Shown here piece by piece: positions 44,650-53,647 of a stretch of DNA of 64,000 bases (its first letter is position 1; every line of letters begins with the position of its first letter). The notes under the pieces were generated by a model. The model saw only the letters and a list, made by a program, of their open reading frames with translations, did not search any database and was not told the origin of the DNA. Made by a program: the position numbers and the translations under genes. Source of the stretch: CALZKI01 sp045124055 (GTDB lineage Bacteria > Bacillota > Clostridia > Lachnospirales > Lachnospiraceae); assembly GCA_045124055.1 (NCBI GenBank), contig JBGVKZ010000046.1, positions 59,967-123,966 of the forward strand, given 5' to 3'.

Positions 44650-45558
44650 TCATTTCTCATCCACCAAATCCAGTCGATAACCAATTCGCTCAATATCGCA
44701 CGCACTCCTTAATTGCTCTTTCAATTCCTCCCAATTCTGCCTAAGACTTTTTCCATCCTTTTCTAAGTTCTCTCTACTATACCAGGAATATTTCTCCATA
44801 AGTTCCCAGTATATATTAGTCATAATGCATACCAGTTCGTCCTTCTTATTCCAGATATCATCATCCTCTTTAACCCGAAAGGCTTTCCCCCTATGTGCAT
44901 AACACCGCTTCTTTCCCTCTTCATCATAATGCAATATCGTAGGTACTATTTCACATCTGGTTTCCTTTGCCAACCTCAAAATACCTACGTTAATATCCTG
45001 TATCAACCAGCTCTCTGAATTATGTCCATCTGCCAAATGCCTTTCATCGGCCCGTCCATCATCGGCAAGATTCCAATATCCTTCAGGATAAATAATAATA
45101 TTTCCACCATGTTCTATTACATATTTCATTTTTTCATATGCTGCTTTCCGGCTGGAAATATCATCTCGTTTCATCAGAATCATCCCATATGCCCATAGTC
45201 CGATACCATTTGTAGTTTCAAGTGCCAGATAGGAATTTCCAAACACAATATATGCACTTTTCCCTACAGCATTTGCACCGAGAACAATGTCATCTGCCTG
45301 TCTGTGATTTATAGCAAAAATCCTCCCTTTCTTTGACCGTCCCAATTTTTCTCGTTTATCAATTATCAGCTTATATTCTGTCTGTGTTAGATAAATTCTT
45401 CTCATCAACCCGCCAAATAATTTGCGTACTTTTATTCCTCTCTTCGAAATGGTCGTCTCTATATCATTACCTAGAAGGAATTTTACTCTGTGACTGGTTC
45501 CATTTATCAAGTCATTAATTATTGTTTTCACCAGTAACATTCTCCCTTCTATTTCCAT
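44650..45558 (-). CDS. PlsC-type acyltransferase A
   Basis: A 302-residue lysophospholipid acyltransferase-like protein. PlsC-type enzymes transfer an acyl group from acyl-CoA or acyl-ACP to a hydroxyl or amine, usually at the membrane. The HX4D catalytic motif is NHRQADD, and the second motif is YPEGYWN. An insert rich in Asp/His/Arg (ADDGRADERHLADG) follows the second motif and is not found in its neighbours. No membrane helix is obvious. The ATG at 45558 has a modest ribosome site. Acceptor unknown. Confidence 0.8.
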   Translation of the reverse strand: MEIEGRMLLVKTIINDLINGTSHRVKFLLGNDIETTISKRGIKVRKLFGGLMRRIYLTQTEYKLIIDKREKLGRSKKGRIFAINHRQADDIVLGANAVGKSAYIVFGNSYLALETTNGIGLWAYGMILMKRDDISSRKAAYEKMKYVIEHGGNIIIYPEGYWNLADDGRADERHLADGHNSESWLIQDINVGILRLAKETRCEIVPTILHYDEEGKKRCYAHRGKAFRVKEDDDIWNKKDELVCIMTNIYWELMEKYSWYSRENLEKDGKSLRQNWEELKEQLRSACDIERIGYRLDLVDEK

Positions 45559-45605
45559 TTACCTAAATAGCTCCGTTTCTCTCAGCACTTTAATTGACAT
45601 CAAAA

Positions 45606-46742
45606 TCAAAATAATCTCTGAAAATCATTTTCTTCTATGCTTTTTACAATTCTTCGTGCATCCAAAATCATCTTTATATTTAAAGCACTTATATTTTCTT
45701 CCCGGATATTTGCTATTGCTCGGAATGCATCTTCCGTGCGAACAATTTCTTTTGGTCTGTAATCAGCACATTTCTCAATAGACACATCATATCTCTCCAC
45801 ACTCTTCATTCGTTCTTTCAAATGTGCATGCCATTTTTGTTTTCCCGATATATACCCCTCTAATTCACAATTTCTTGTTGTTTGTCCATATTTTTCCATC
45901 ATTTTATATTGCCATGATGCCAAATTATCTCTTATACAAGTTATTGCTTCATCTTGCGTCATTTTATATAGTGCAATCGGGGCATCCACAACTGTATGTA
46001 TTATATTTTTCTTATCTAATATTTCCATATCTCTCACATAATGCGCAATTGGGACAACCTCACATTGCGTTTCACACGAAAGAGTATAAACGCCTTTCCA
46101 CAAATCTAAAACCAACTTTTCACTTGTTTTATTCCACCCTCCTTCTGGAAACAAGATAACATCTGTCCCATACTCCATGACCTGCTTTGCCTTCTCAATT
46201 AATGCAACTCTACTTGATTTGTTTTTCCTATTAACACAAACAGCACCAACTAGTGAGCTTGCAAATCCATTGAAAGTATTAAATAAAAGCGGTAAACTTC
46301 CCCAAATAATATAAGCATGCCTATTTGCCGCCAATACCGTTGCCAATGCATCATCATAAAATCCATGATTTGCCACAAAAATTACTGGTTTATCCGGCAA
46401 CACTACCGGCTCATCACATTCTCTTATTGCATTATTATTTAAAGTTTTTCGATTTTCCATAACCTGTGTGCATTTCAGCATATTGGGACCTAATCTTTTT
46501 AAAACTTCATAAAATCCCCGTCTAAATTTTATTTCATTTACTTTGATAGCTATACTTGGATCATTACTAAGCCAGTGCAAATATCTTTTATTAAGTAGAT
46601 AAAACATATTTGACATACCATCATAACCTTCACCTATTAAATCGTTGGAACTTGTTAGCACATCTTTATATCTTTCAAATACCTTTTTATCGTACTCTTG
46701 CTTTTTCTTTTGAATCCACATTAATGCTATCACCGTCCTCAA
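45606..46742 (-). CDS. PlsC-type acyltransferase B
   Basis: A PlsC-family protein of 378 residues. The catalytic motif is NHGFYDD, and the glycerol-phosphate-type motif is FPEGGWN. A helical N-terminal region of about 110 residues precedes the domain. The start is uncertain: TTG at 46742 has GAGG 6 nt upstream, GTG at 46733 is also possible, and ATG at 46721 lacks a ribosome site. It overlaps the end of acyltransferase C by more than 45 bp. Acceptor unknown. Confidence 0.78.
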   Translation of the reverse strand: MRTVIALMWIQKKKQEYDKKVFERYKDVLTSSNDLIGEGYDGMSNMFYLLNKRYLHWLSNDPSIAIKVNEIKFRRGFYEVLKRLGPNMLKCTQVMENRKTLNNNAIRECDEPVVLPDKPVIFVANHGFYDDALATVLAANRHAYIIWGSLPLLFNTFNGFASSLVGAVCVNRKNKSSRVALIEKAKQVMEYGTDVILFPEGGWNKTSEKLVLDLWKGVYTLSCETQCEVVPIAHYVRDMEILDKKNIIHTVVDAPIALYKMTQDEAITCIRDNLASWQYKMMEKYGQTTRNCELEGYISGKQKWHAHLKERMKSVERYDVSIEKCADYRPKEIVRTEDAFRAIANIREENISALNIKMILDARRIVKSIEENDFQRLF

Positions 46743-47853
46743 ACCTCTGCCTCATATTCCCGGCAACATACTCTTTTTCCAAATACCCTAATTTCCGAAT
46801 CCAATATCTACTGTCCATCCCCGTCTCTCTTAGCACTTTGAGCTCAAGCATCAACTGCCCCAGCACCCTAATTGTTTCCTCATATTCCTTATCTGCCTGA
46901 GTTTTCTTCACCAAATACTCCGCATCAAACACATCATGTCGCCATTTAAGTTTTCTAAATGCATTTTCTACATACTCATCAACAAACGCTTGCTCTATAT
47001 CTCCCCATTCTGCACGTTTCAAAGGGTCTATATGTCTCGCCATTAAATAATATACACTGCTCGCCATTTTATCTCTAAGATATGCACTTAATGCTTTAAT
47101 CCGGTATTTCTCACTCTCGTTCTCTCTTGGATAATAATCCTGTACTTTCACTTGCACCGTTGTCACATCAATAGGATTCCCCACGTCAATATACGAAACC
47201 CTATGGTGCTCATCTCTAACCATACAAACAGGCACAATCTTTTTTCCTGTTCTTAAAGCCAGATTAATCGGTCCGTCAAACAAAGGATTTATCAAATTAC
47301 TTGGATGGTAATTATGAGAACCTTCCGGAAAAATCAGAACACTGTTGGTTCGAAGCACTCTTTCCATCTTGGGCATCAGTGCTTTACGCATTTGCGCATT
47401 TAATATATCAAATACAACCATGCCATTCAAATAAGACAAATACATTTCCGGATTATACTTCAACACCTCAACAGAACCAAGTATCAGATAGGTATTCCGG
47501 TCAATAATATTCAACATTGTCTCGATATCCTCCGGAAATGTATGATTACCTACAAAAATATAACTTTCATCTTTTTCCAAGCTCGGATATCGTTCCAAAA
47601 CAATATTATTCGACCTTTTTCCTGCCGATAAAGTATAGTTCTCTCTCTGCACTTGCTCCATACTCAATCCAAAGTAGTATTCCTCATCAGTCATGCCTTC
47701 AGCTCCATTTACTCGCACAATATTGGCATTTGTAAAAAGATTACAAGCTTTTTTAAATGGCTTGTCCAGTTTTCTTCGTAGGAATAGCCCTGTATTTGTT
47801 GTAAAATGATTCACATCTTTTTTATGTAGATTGGTAATAAATAAATTTTTCAT
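46687..47853 (-). CDS. PlsC-type acyltransferase C
   Basis: A 388-residue PlsC-family protein with GNHTFPED as the HX4D motif and FPEGSHN as the second motif. It has a 110-residue N-terminal region that begins MKNLFITNLHKKDVN, and a helical C-terminal extension of about 130 residues (WRHDVFDAEYL). The ATG at 47853 is 8 nt after the stop of acyltransferase D and is preferred to starts further upstream that overlap that gene. The ribosome site is weak, so translation is probably coupled to gene D. Confidence 0.78.
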   Translation of the reverse strand: MKNLFITNLHKKDVNHFTTNTGLFLRRKLDKPFKKACNLFTNANIVRVNGAEGMTDEEYYFGLSMEQVQRENYTLSAGKRSNNIVLERYPSLEKDESYIFVGNHTFPEDIETMLNIIDRNTYLILGSVEVLKYNPEMYLSYLNGMVVFDILNAQMRKALMPKMERVLRTNSVLIFPEGSHNYHPSNLINPLFDGPINLALRTGKKIVPVCMVRDEHHRVSYIDVGNPIDVTTVQVKVQDYYPRENESEKYRIKALSAYLRDKMASSVYYLMARHIDPLKRAEWGDIEQAFVDEYVENAFRKLKWRHDVFDAEYLVKKTQADKEYEETIRVLGQLMLELKVLRETGMDSRYWIRKLGYLEKEYVAGNMRQRFEDGDSINVDSKEKARVR

Positions 47854-47860
47854 TATACTC

Positions 47861-48859
47861 TTACACCACTTTCCCAACATTTCTCTTATCAAACAAAAAG
47901 GCATTATGTTTACTAACACTAATACTCTCCAAATCTTTCTTTATGTGTTTCAATTCAATCTCAAATTTACTGTGATATCTCTGCTCAACATTATCCTGCA
48001 TTCGATAGCCGGACCATTCACTAACCAAAGAGATTATGAACCTCTCCCAATAATCTGATGCAATCTCGCTTCGGTTTACAATTCCATGCTTCTGTGCATC
48101 ACCCTCCCAAATCTCCCATAGAAGAGTAGCCATAATATCTCTCATTACTTGATTGCACTCACATAAAATAGTCTGAGCAAGCACACCCGACTCTTCACAC
48201 GCATAATCAAGTTTATCGAAATCAAAATCTATGTATTTTCTTACTATGTCATTTAAGTCTATTTCGTTGCTTCTGTTCAGAATATATTTTTTCCCATACC
48301 TTTCAATAGCCGTACACACCAACATAGAATCTGTTTCCAACGCTACTTTCACACTACCGAAAAAAGTTTCTAAAACTGGTTTATTCTCCGATAAATTCCA
48401 TACTGCCTCCGGGAATATAGTACAATCCAATCCAGACTTTAGGTACTTTTTCATCATTTCATAACTATTTTCTTTGTCTTCCTTCGAATAAGGATCTACA
48501 AAAATAGTTGGTCGCGTATTAAAATACCAACCACTTATTGTTCCATATGAGTTCTTAAAGTCACTCGCTATTACAAATGAAGGACGCTTTGTTTTGATTG
48601 TTATTTTCTCAAAGTCTGGTTTGAAACGATGCGTATTGACAAAAATAATTGTTTTATCTGTTTGTGGTTCTGCTGTTTCTTTGTGAAGCCACTCTATTTT
48701 TTCACCACTTATCAATGCAAGAGTTCTCAACAGCAACTTGGTGAGCGGATAAATTCTTTTTGCCTTAGCTATCTTATTCAATGGGATTGCTCTCGTTAAC
48801 AACACTGACTTTTCTTTCTTATACTCGGCATATATTTCATCAATGCTCTTTTTTTCCAC
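47861..48859 (-). CDS. PlsC-type acyltransferase D with changed second motif
   Basis: A 332-residue PlsC-family protein. The HX4D motif is kept (THRFKPD), but the usual PEG is PEA in FPEAVWN, a change at a residue that normally contacts the acceptor phosphate. The signature ATLLWEIWE near residue 245 is shared with acyltransferases I and J and the pseudogene E. It starts with GTG at 48859 (GAGG 7 nt upstream) and overlaps the end of the pseudogene by 20 bp. Activity or specificity may be altered. Confidence 0.75.
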   Translation of the reverse strand: MEKKSIDEIYAEYKKEKSVLLTRAIPLNKIAKAKRIYPLTKLLLRTLALISGEKIEWLHKETAEPQTDKTIIFVNTHRFKPDFEKITIKTKRPSFVIASDFKNSYGTISGWYFNTRPTIFVDPYSKEDKENSYEMMKKYLKSGLDCTIFPEAVWNLSENKPVLETFFGSVKVALETDSMLVCTAIERYGKKYILNRSNEIDLNDIVRKYIDFDFDKLDYACEESGVLAQTILCECNQVMRDIMATLLWEIWEGDAQKHGIVNRSEIASDYWERFIISLVSEWSGYRMQDNVEQRYHSKFEIELKHIKKDLESISVSKHNAFLFDKRNVGKVV

Positions 48860-49738
48860 TTCTCAACCTCTCCCAATCCCTCTTTATCGCCAGTATTTTC
48901 CTATCTGTCTTATCCTTAAACATCCTTCCTTCAACCAGTTCCTTGGTAAATCCGGCACATTCTGCCAAACGCTCTTTCACAAACTTCTCATGATATCCAT
49001 CCGGAATGTCAGCTCGTTTCTCTTTCGGTAACCGCTCCCAAATCTCCCATTTAAGCGTCGCCAACGTGTCACGCAATGTCTGCACAGCCACATTTTCTTC
49101 CGTATCCGCGAAATCCATCTCTTTACCCACATTCAGAAGAAAATGTTTGCCCGTTGTTCTATTGCAATAGGGATGATTGGCACATTACATTCCTTGGCAG
49201 CCTGTACCGCCCCCGGGAAGCTTTTCATCATCGGAAGGTTCGCTGTGAGATTCCAGATACCCTCCGGAAAAATAATCATCGGGACACCTTGTTTTAGTAA
49301 CTTCACCATAAACCGAAAACTATTTTTTCTATCCTCTTCATCCGATGTATCAATCCACAGCACGCCCTTTGCCCAGAGAAAATAATCATCAATAACTGCA
49401 TACATTAATTCCTAGTCCCCTGCAAAAACATACGCAAAGAGATTACATGCCTCTACCAGCATTTCATAATCAAACTTCCCAATATGCGTTATAGCATAAA
49501 TTACAGTTTTCTCACTTTTTACATCCACCCTGTTCTCATTCACAAATTCGTATGTAAGTCTGGATAGTTTGCTTTTGACCCGAAGCAAGAACATTAAAAA
49601 CGTATGCGCGCGACGGCGGGTATCTACCCCTTTGATTGGCTTGTCCGATGCAACAAGGTCTGCTTTCTTTTGTTTATATTTCGTTATCTTCTTTCGTATG
49701 TAACGATTGGTTATTGTGTTTTTATCTGTCAGTATCAT
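48840..49738 (-). pseudogene. PlsC-type acyltransferase E, broken by a stop and a frameshift
   Basis: Three open pieces read as one PlsC protein of about 300 residues. The first (49412-49738) ends in an in-frame TAG after YVFAGD; the second (49133-49405) continues in the same frame with the intact FPEGIWN motif; the third (48840-49130) is in another frame and carries ATLKWEIWE. The frameshift fits loss of one base in a G run near 49148: restoring it gives QRGKHFLLNVGKEMD. The closest relative in the window is acyltransferase I. Either the gene is dead or two sequencing errors are present. Confidence 0.8.
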
Positions 49739-49827
49739 ATACCCTTATATCCTTATCAAATTAGTTGCACTTATTAATCTTTACAATCAAACCAAGCGAA
49801 TGGACTGTTACGTAAGAAACGTATTTC

Positions 49828-51585
49828 TTAAAACCCGTTCATTCCCTTATAATGCCCATAATCCTTCTTCCCGGCATTCGTCCTAACAATTACCTTTTCC
49901 ACCTCATACCTCGTAGGCTGTGCAAACTTCTCCAAACTCTGACATTTCTCTTTCAAAGCCTCGACAATCTGCTCCTTGCTCATTTCAACATCCCCATTTA
50001 TCGCTATATAAGCAACCGGACTAGGTGTGGCACTTGTATCCGAAGGAACCACAATACAATCACTCACGCAAGAGCAGGACATAATCACATCTTCCACTGT
50101 ACCGGCATATACTTTTACAAAATTGCCTGCACCGTCTCCGGTAATAAAATATTCCCGAATTCTGCCGCCCAGCTTTATTAAACGTTTCTTCTTGCCATGT
50201 ACCAATCCGTATGTATCGGATATAAACCACCTCTTACCATTTTCATCTTTAACAAAAGATTGCTCTGTAGCTTCTACATTATTGTAGTACCCTGCCGTAA
50301 TCGTGGGACCGGTAAAACACAGAATTCCTTCTTCATCCAGTGGCAAATCTGCTCCTGTTTCGGGATGAATAGATTTTGCTTCAATTCCGTTCATCAGCAG
50401 GAAATAATCATGCATTCCGAATTTCAGTGCAGTGGCACTTCCCAATTCACCAAATCCAAAACCATCAATCAGCAAAGGCTTTGCGTTACAACTTGCCAAG
50501 AAGGAAAGTAACTCCTGCTTTTCATTATTCAAATATCGCTCGCCGCCAGAAATCACGGAATTGAGTGAACTGAAATCCGTACATTTCATTGTGCCGTTTT
50601 GCTTTGCCTGCTCCCACAATTTGTAGAAATTGGGAATTGCCTGAATACGGTTAGGCTTTGCTTCCATGAGTTCGTCAAAATCAATGCTGTTGTCAGCTCT
50701 ATGTTTTGGCATAATCAGCGTTTTACCCATCAGCAGAATCATCACGGTACAGTTAATAGCCGCATAGGGATACTCGTGGGACACCACGCCAATTACCCGC
50801 TCCCCATCACACTTCACAATATTGGTTGTCTTGCAAACCACATCCACCATGTTGGTATAGACTCTATTGGGAATGGAGATGGGTTTGGGTTCTCCACTGG
50901 AACCACTGGTATAAAGGATGGATGCCAAATCCTCTGACGAAACCATTTCCTCAAAACTTTCCTTGTAGTTCTTTCCCTTTTCCTGCACTTGTTGATATGA
51001 CACCAGGCAAATTTGTGGATGCTTCGTCTCAAATTCATTCCACAAGTAATCTTCGCAATCAGACATCATAATTACCGTTTCCACATTGGTGTCTTCAATG
51101 ATTTCAGACAATACCGCCAGATTGTTCTTATCCATCATCACGATGCGGGAAGCAAAATTATTGATGTTGTACCTCATCTTGTCCGCTTGGCTTCCGTTAA
51201 AAACTCTGGCATTTACAAGTCCAAGCCTGTTGAGTGCAAAGAATGCCACCAAGCCTTCAATAGAGCTTGCTGCACACAAAGAAATGTTCTCGCCCTTTTG
51301 CACAGACAATTCAAAATGCAGATAATTGGCAAGTGTTTCGGACTCGTCCCACAATTCTCTATAAGTAATATTTCTGTCCTGCATAATGGCTACTGTATTC
51401 ATAGTTTCAGGACGCTCCGCAAGGAGACGTTTCAGGTACTGGTAGGGGCTGTGGCAGCCGTTTAAAAGGATACCTTTCTCTGTGGCTTCTTTTACCTTGC
51501 GGTGGTTTGGTAGGTTTTTATGTAGTAGTACGGATGTTAATAGTTTGCAGCCCAATGAGGTGTTGATAATGTTGATTTTTGTCAT
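49828..51585 (-). CDS. Adenylate-forming ligase 2
   Basis: A 585-residue AMP-binding enzyme of a different subgroup from ligases 1, 4 and 5. The P-loop is YTSGSSGEPKP, the A5 region is GFGFGELGSA, and the C-terminal catalytic lysine lies in NAGKKDYGHY. An insert near ITGDGAGNFVKVYAGTVED lengthens the hinge region. The first 60 residues have no counterpart in the other ligases. Base composition is somewhat more GC-rich than its neighbours, which may mean separate acquisition. It lies between a decayed acyltransferase and the broken acyltransferase E. Substrate unknown. Confidence 0.82.
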   Translation of the reverse strand: MTKINIINTSLGCKLLTSVLLHKNLPNHRKVKEATEKGILLNGCHSPYQYLKRLLAERPETMNTVAIMQDRNITYRELWDESETLANYLHFELSVQKGENISLCAASSIEGLVAFFALNRLGLVNARVFNGSQADKMRYNINNFASRIVMMDKNNLAVLSEIIEDTNVETVIMMSDCEDYLWNEFETKHPQICLVSYQQVQEKGKNYKESFEEMVSSEDLASILYTSGSSGEPKPISIPNRVYTNMVDVVCKTTNIVKCDGERVIGVVSHEYPYAAINCTVMILLMGKTLIMPKHRADNSIDFDELMEAKPNRIQAIPNFYKLWEQAKQNGTMKCTDFSSLNSVISGGERYLNNEKQELLSFLASCNAKPLLIDGFGFGELGSATALKFGMHDYFLLMNGIEAKSIHPETGADLPLDEEGILCFTGPTITAGYYNNVEATEQSFVKDENGKRWFISDTYGLVHGKKKRLIKLGGRIREYFITGDGAGNFVKVYAGTVEDVIMSCSCVSDCIVVPSDTSATPSPVAYIAINGDVEMSKEQIVEALKEKCQSLEKFAQPTRYEVEKVIVRTNAGKKDYGHYKGMNGF

Positions 51586-51592
51586 AAAGATT

Positions 51593-51775
51593 TTACCTTC
51601 CTCTCCATGTGTTTATGTCTATAAGCATCCGCTGACAAGTCAGCTCGGTAGTTCCTTGCACCATATAATCATTTCTGGCGGCAGATGCCAAAACCCGAAA
51701 TCGCATCCTCGTCAAAGAAGTAATTGTTACAAAAATGTATGGTTCAGATTTATTTAATTGCGAATAGCTTTCCAT
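51593..51775 (-). pseudogene. Decayed fragment of a PlsC-type acyltransferase
   Basis: A 60-codon frame containing SQLNKSEPYIFV and VLAS..RNDYMVQGTTE, which aligns with the N-terminal part of acyltransferase H (QLDKNESYVFV, VLASIDRNVYMLQGTTE). Between these two blocks the matching sequence NYFFDEDAIS is in another frame, so at least two compensating frameshifts are present, and the catalytic histidine is replaced by tyrosine. The domain then ends early. It is a remnant without function, and shows that the cluster gains and loses acyltransferase copies. Confidence 0.7.
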
Positions 51776-51781
51776 TCATCT

Positions 51782-52021
51782 CTATCTACTCTTATCTATT
51801 TCTTCTTGCAATATTTCGAGCAAATCTGCTACCGTCACGATATTACTTAATTTCTGCTCTGGAATTTCAACATCAAATTCACTTTCAATTGCCACAATCA
51901 GATTGACTTTATCCATTGAACTTAACCCCAAATCATTTAATAAATTTGTTTTCAAATTAATCAAATCACTGTTAGGTATATCACTTTGCTCCTTCACTAA
52001 ACTAATTAATCTTTCCAACAT
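51782..52021 (-). CDS. Acyl carrier protein
   Basis: A 79-residue acidic four-helix carrier protein. The phosphopantetheine attachment serine is Ser35 in DLGLSSMDKV, followed by the usual helix II pattern and an acidic surface (AIESEFDVEIPEQ). It should carry acyl groups as thioesters for the ligases and acyltransferases next to it. A GGTGA ribosome site lies 6 nt before the ATG. The next gene upstream (52037) is a long-chain-type ligase, so the pair probably forms acyl-ACP. Confidence 0.88.
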   Translation of the reverse strand: MLERLISLVKEQSDIPNSDLINLKTNLLNDLGLSSMDKVNLIVAIESEFDVEIPEQKLSNIVTVADLLEILQEEIDKSR

Positions 52022-52036
52022 CCCAAGTCACCTTTT

Positions 52037-53647
52037 TTAACCTTTTACATTTCTTTTGATTTTACTGGTGGAAGTTTTTTCAAATTCTTCCTTTCTAATA
52101 AAAATATTAGCTATTTTCATATAATCTGGCATTTTTTTGTTTAATTCAACTATATCTTCTGCTATTCTTTCATTTGCTTCTTCAGACTCTGTATCTAGCA
52201 ATACCTCTGCTTGAATTTTTCCATCCCTTTCAGAAACAACAACTTCCTTTACATAAGAAAGCAGCAGAATTTTGCGTTCAAGATATTCTGGAGAAATATT
52301 CTCTCCGTTGTTTAAAATAATTAAATTCTTTTTTCTACCAGTAATGTATAAATAATCATCAGAATCTAAATACCCTAAATCTCCGGTTTTAAACCACCCT
52401 TCATCAAACGCTTCCTCCGTCGCCTGCTTATTCTTATAGTAACCTTTCATAACAATTGGACCTTTTACTAATATTTCTCCATCAACAATTTTTACACGTG
52501 TATTGTTTACAACTTTTCCTACTGAATTATATTTTATTAGCTTGTCTGTATTACTCGAAACAACAGGTGCACATTCTGTAATGCCATATCCTTGAATTAT
52601 TGTTATTCCCAATTTAGCAAAATCCTTAATAATCCGTGGTTCCATATATGCACCGCCCACTACCAAAACTCGCAATTCTCCACCAAATCTATCAATTATT
52701 GGCGAAAATACTCTCCTCCGGATATCAATATGACACTTGTACAACAGCCAAGTTAAATTCATTATCAATTTTGTTCTTTTTAATTTTTTATATTTTTTAA
52801 TCTCCCGCCATATATTTTTATAAAAAGTCTCTACTATAAGCGGAACTACTGCCATTACTGTCGGCCGATAATTTAACATGTTAGGCACTAAATACTTCAA
52901 GCTTTCATTAATACAAATCGTAACTCCACAACAAAGCGGAGTTAATATACCTGCTGAAATTTCAAATGTATGACTAACCGGCAAGATTGATAGAGCTCTA
53001 TCCTTATTCGTTAATTGAATAAGTCTTGAACAATTCATAGCATTACATGCCAAGTTGCCATGGGTTATCATACATCCTTTACTTTTTCCCGTCGTTCCTG
53101 ATGTAAACACAATTTCAGCCACATCCGATGCTTTAGGCTCTCCTTCCCATACTCCTGTATTTTTTATTGCATCTACTATATCCCACACACATTTTTGACC
53201 TTCTATTGGTTGTATAGAAATATATTTAACACTTTGTTTTAAACACTTTTCTAAAAAGCGTATTTTTTCCAAACAAGAATCATCATACAAAATGCATACT
53301 GCATCTGAAAATTCAACTACCTCTCTTAACTCATCATTCGGCAATTCCCTATCAAGCGGAATCACCACATTCTCTGAATTCATAATTCCAAAATAACATG
53401 CCAACCACTCATAACTTGTTTTTCCTAAAAGAGCTATATGACTCCCTTTTTCAAACATATTATGAAACACATTACCAATCTGTTTTACATCTAAATAAAA
53501 TTCTTCTTTGTATTTTCTTGAAACTTCATTTTCCCGCTTAAAACAAAACACAGGATTATCTGCGTATGATTTTAAGACAACTTCTAAAATATCCTTAACA
53601 TTATTTACATTAACATTAATTTCATAAAATGGAGATTCAGTTTTCAT
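52037..53647 (-). CDS. Adenylate-forming ligase 3, long-chain acyl type
   Basis: A 536-residue AMP-binding enzyme most like long-chain acyl-CoA/acyl-ACP synthetases. It has FTSGTTGKSKG as P-loop, LPVSHTFEI, the VVGGAYMEP segment typical of that group, QGYGITE, KTGDLGYLD, and the catalytic lysine near the end in TSTSKIKR. It most likely activates a fatty acid and loads the neighbouring carrier protein. Its ATG overlaps the stop of the HAD-PlsC fusion gene by 4 bp (ATGA), so the three genes are translationally coupled. Confidence 0.88.
   Translation of the reverse strand: MKTESPFYEINVNVNNVKDILEVVLKSYADNPVFCFKRENEVSRKYKEEFYLDVKQIGNVFHNMFEKGSHIALLGKTSYEWLACYFGIMNSENVVIPLDRELPNDELREVVEFSDAVCILYDDSCLEKIRFLEKCLKQSVKYISIQPIEGQKCVWDIVDAIKNTGVWEGEPKASDVAEIVFTSGTTGKSKGCMITHGNLACNAMNCSRLIQLTNKDRALSILPVSHTFEISAGILTPLCCGVTICINESLKYLVPNMLNYRPTVMAVVPLIVETFYKNIWREIKKYKKLKRTKLIMNLTWLLYKCHIDIRRRVFSPIIDRFGGELRVLVVGGAYMEPRIIKDFAKLGITIIQGYGITECAPVVSSNTDKLIKYNSVGKVVNNTRVKIVDGEILVKGPIVMKGYYKNKQATEEAFDEGWFKTGDLGYLDSDDYLYITGRKKNLIILNNGENISPEYLERKILLLSYVKEVVVSERDGKIQAEVLLDTESEEANERIAEDIVELNKKMPDYMKIANIFIRKEEFEKTSTSKIKRNVKG

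Noticed and set aside
49852..51465. Many plus-strand open frames opposite ligase 2
   Set aside because: They are shadows of the ligase gene; none has a ribosome site, known motif or consistent length.
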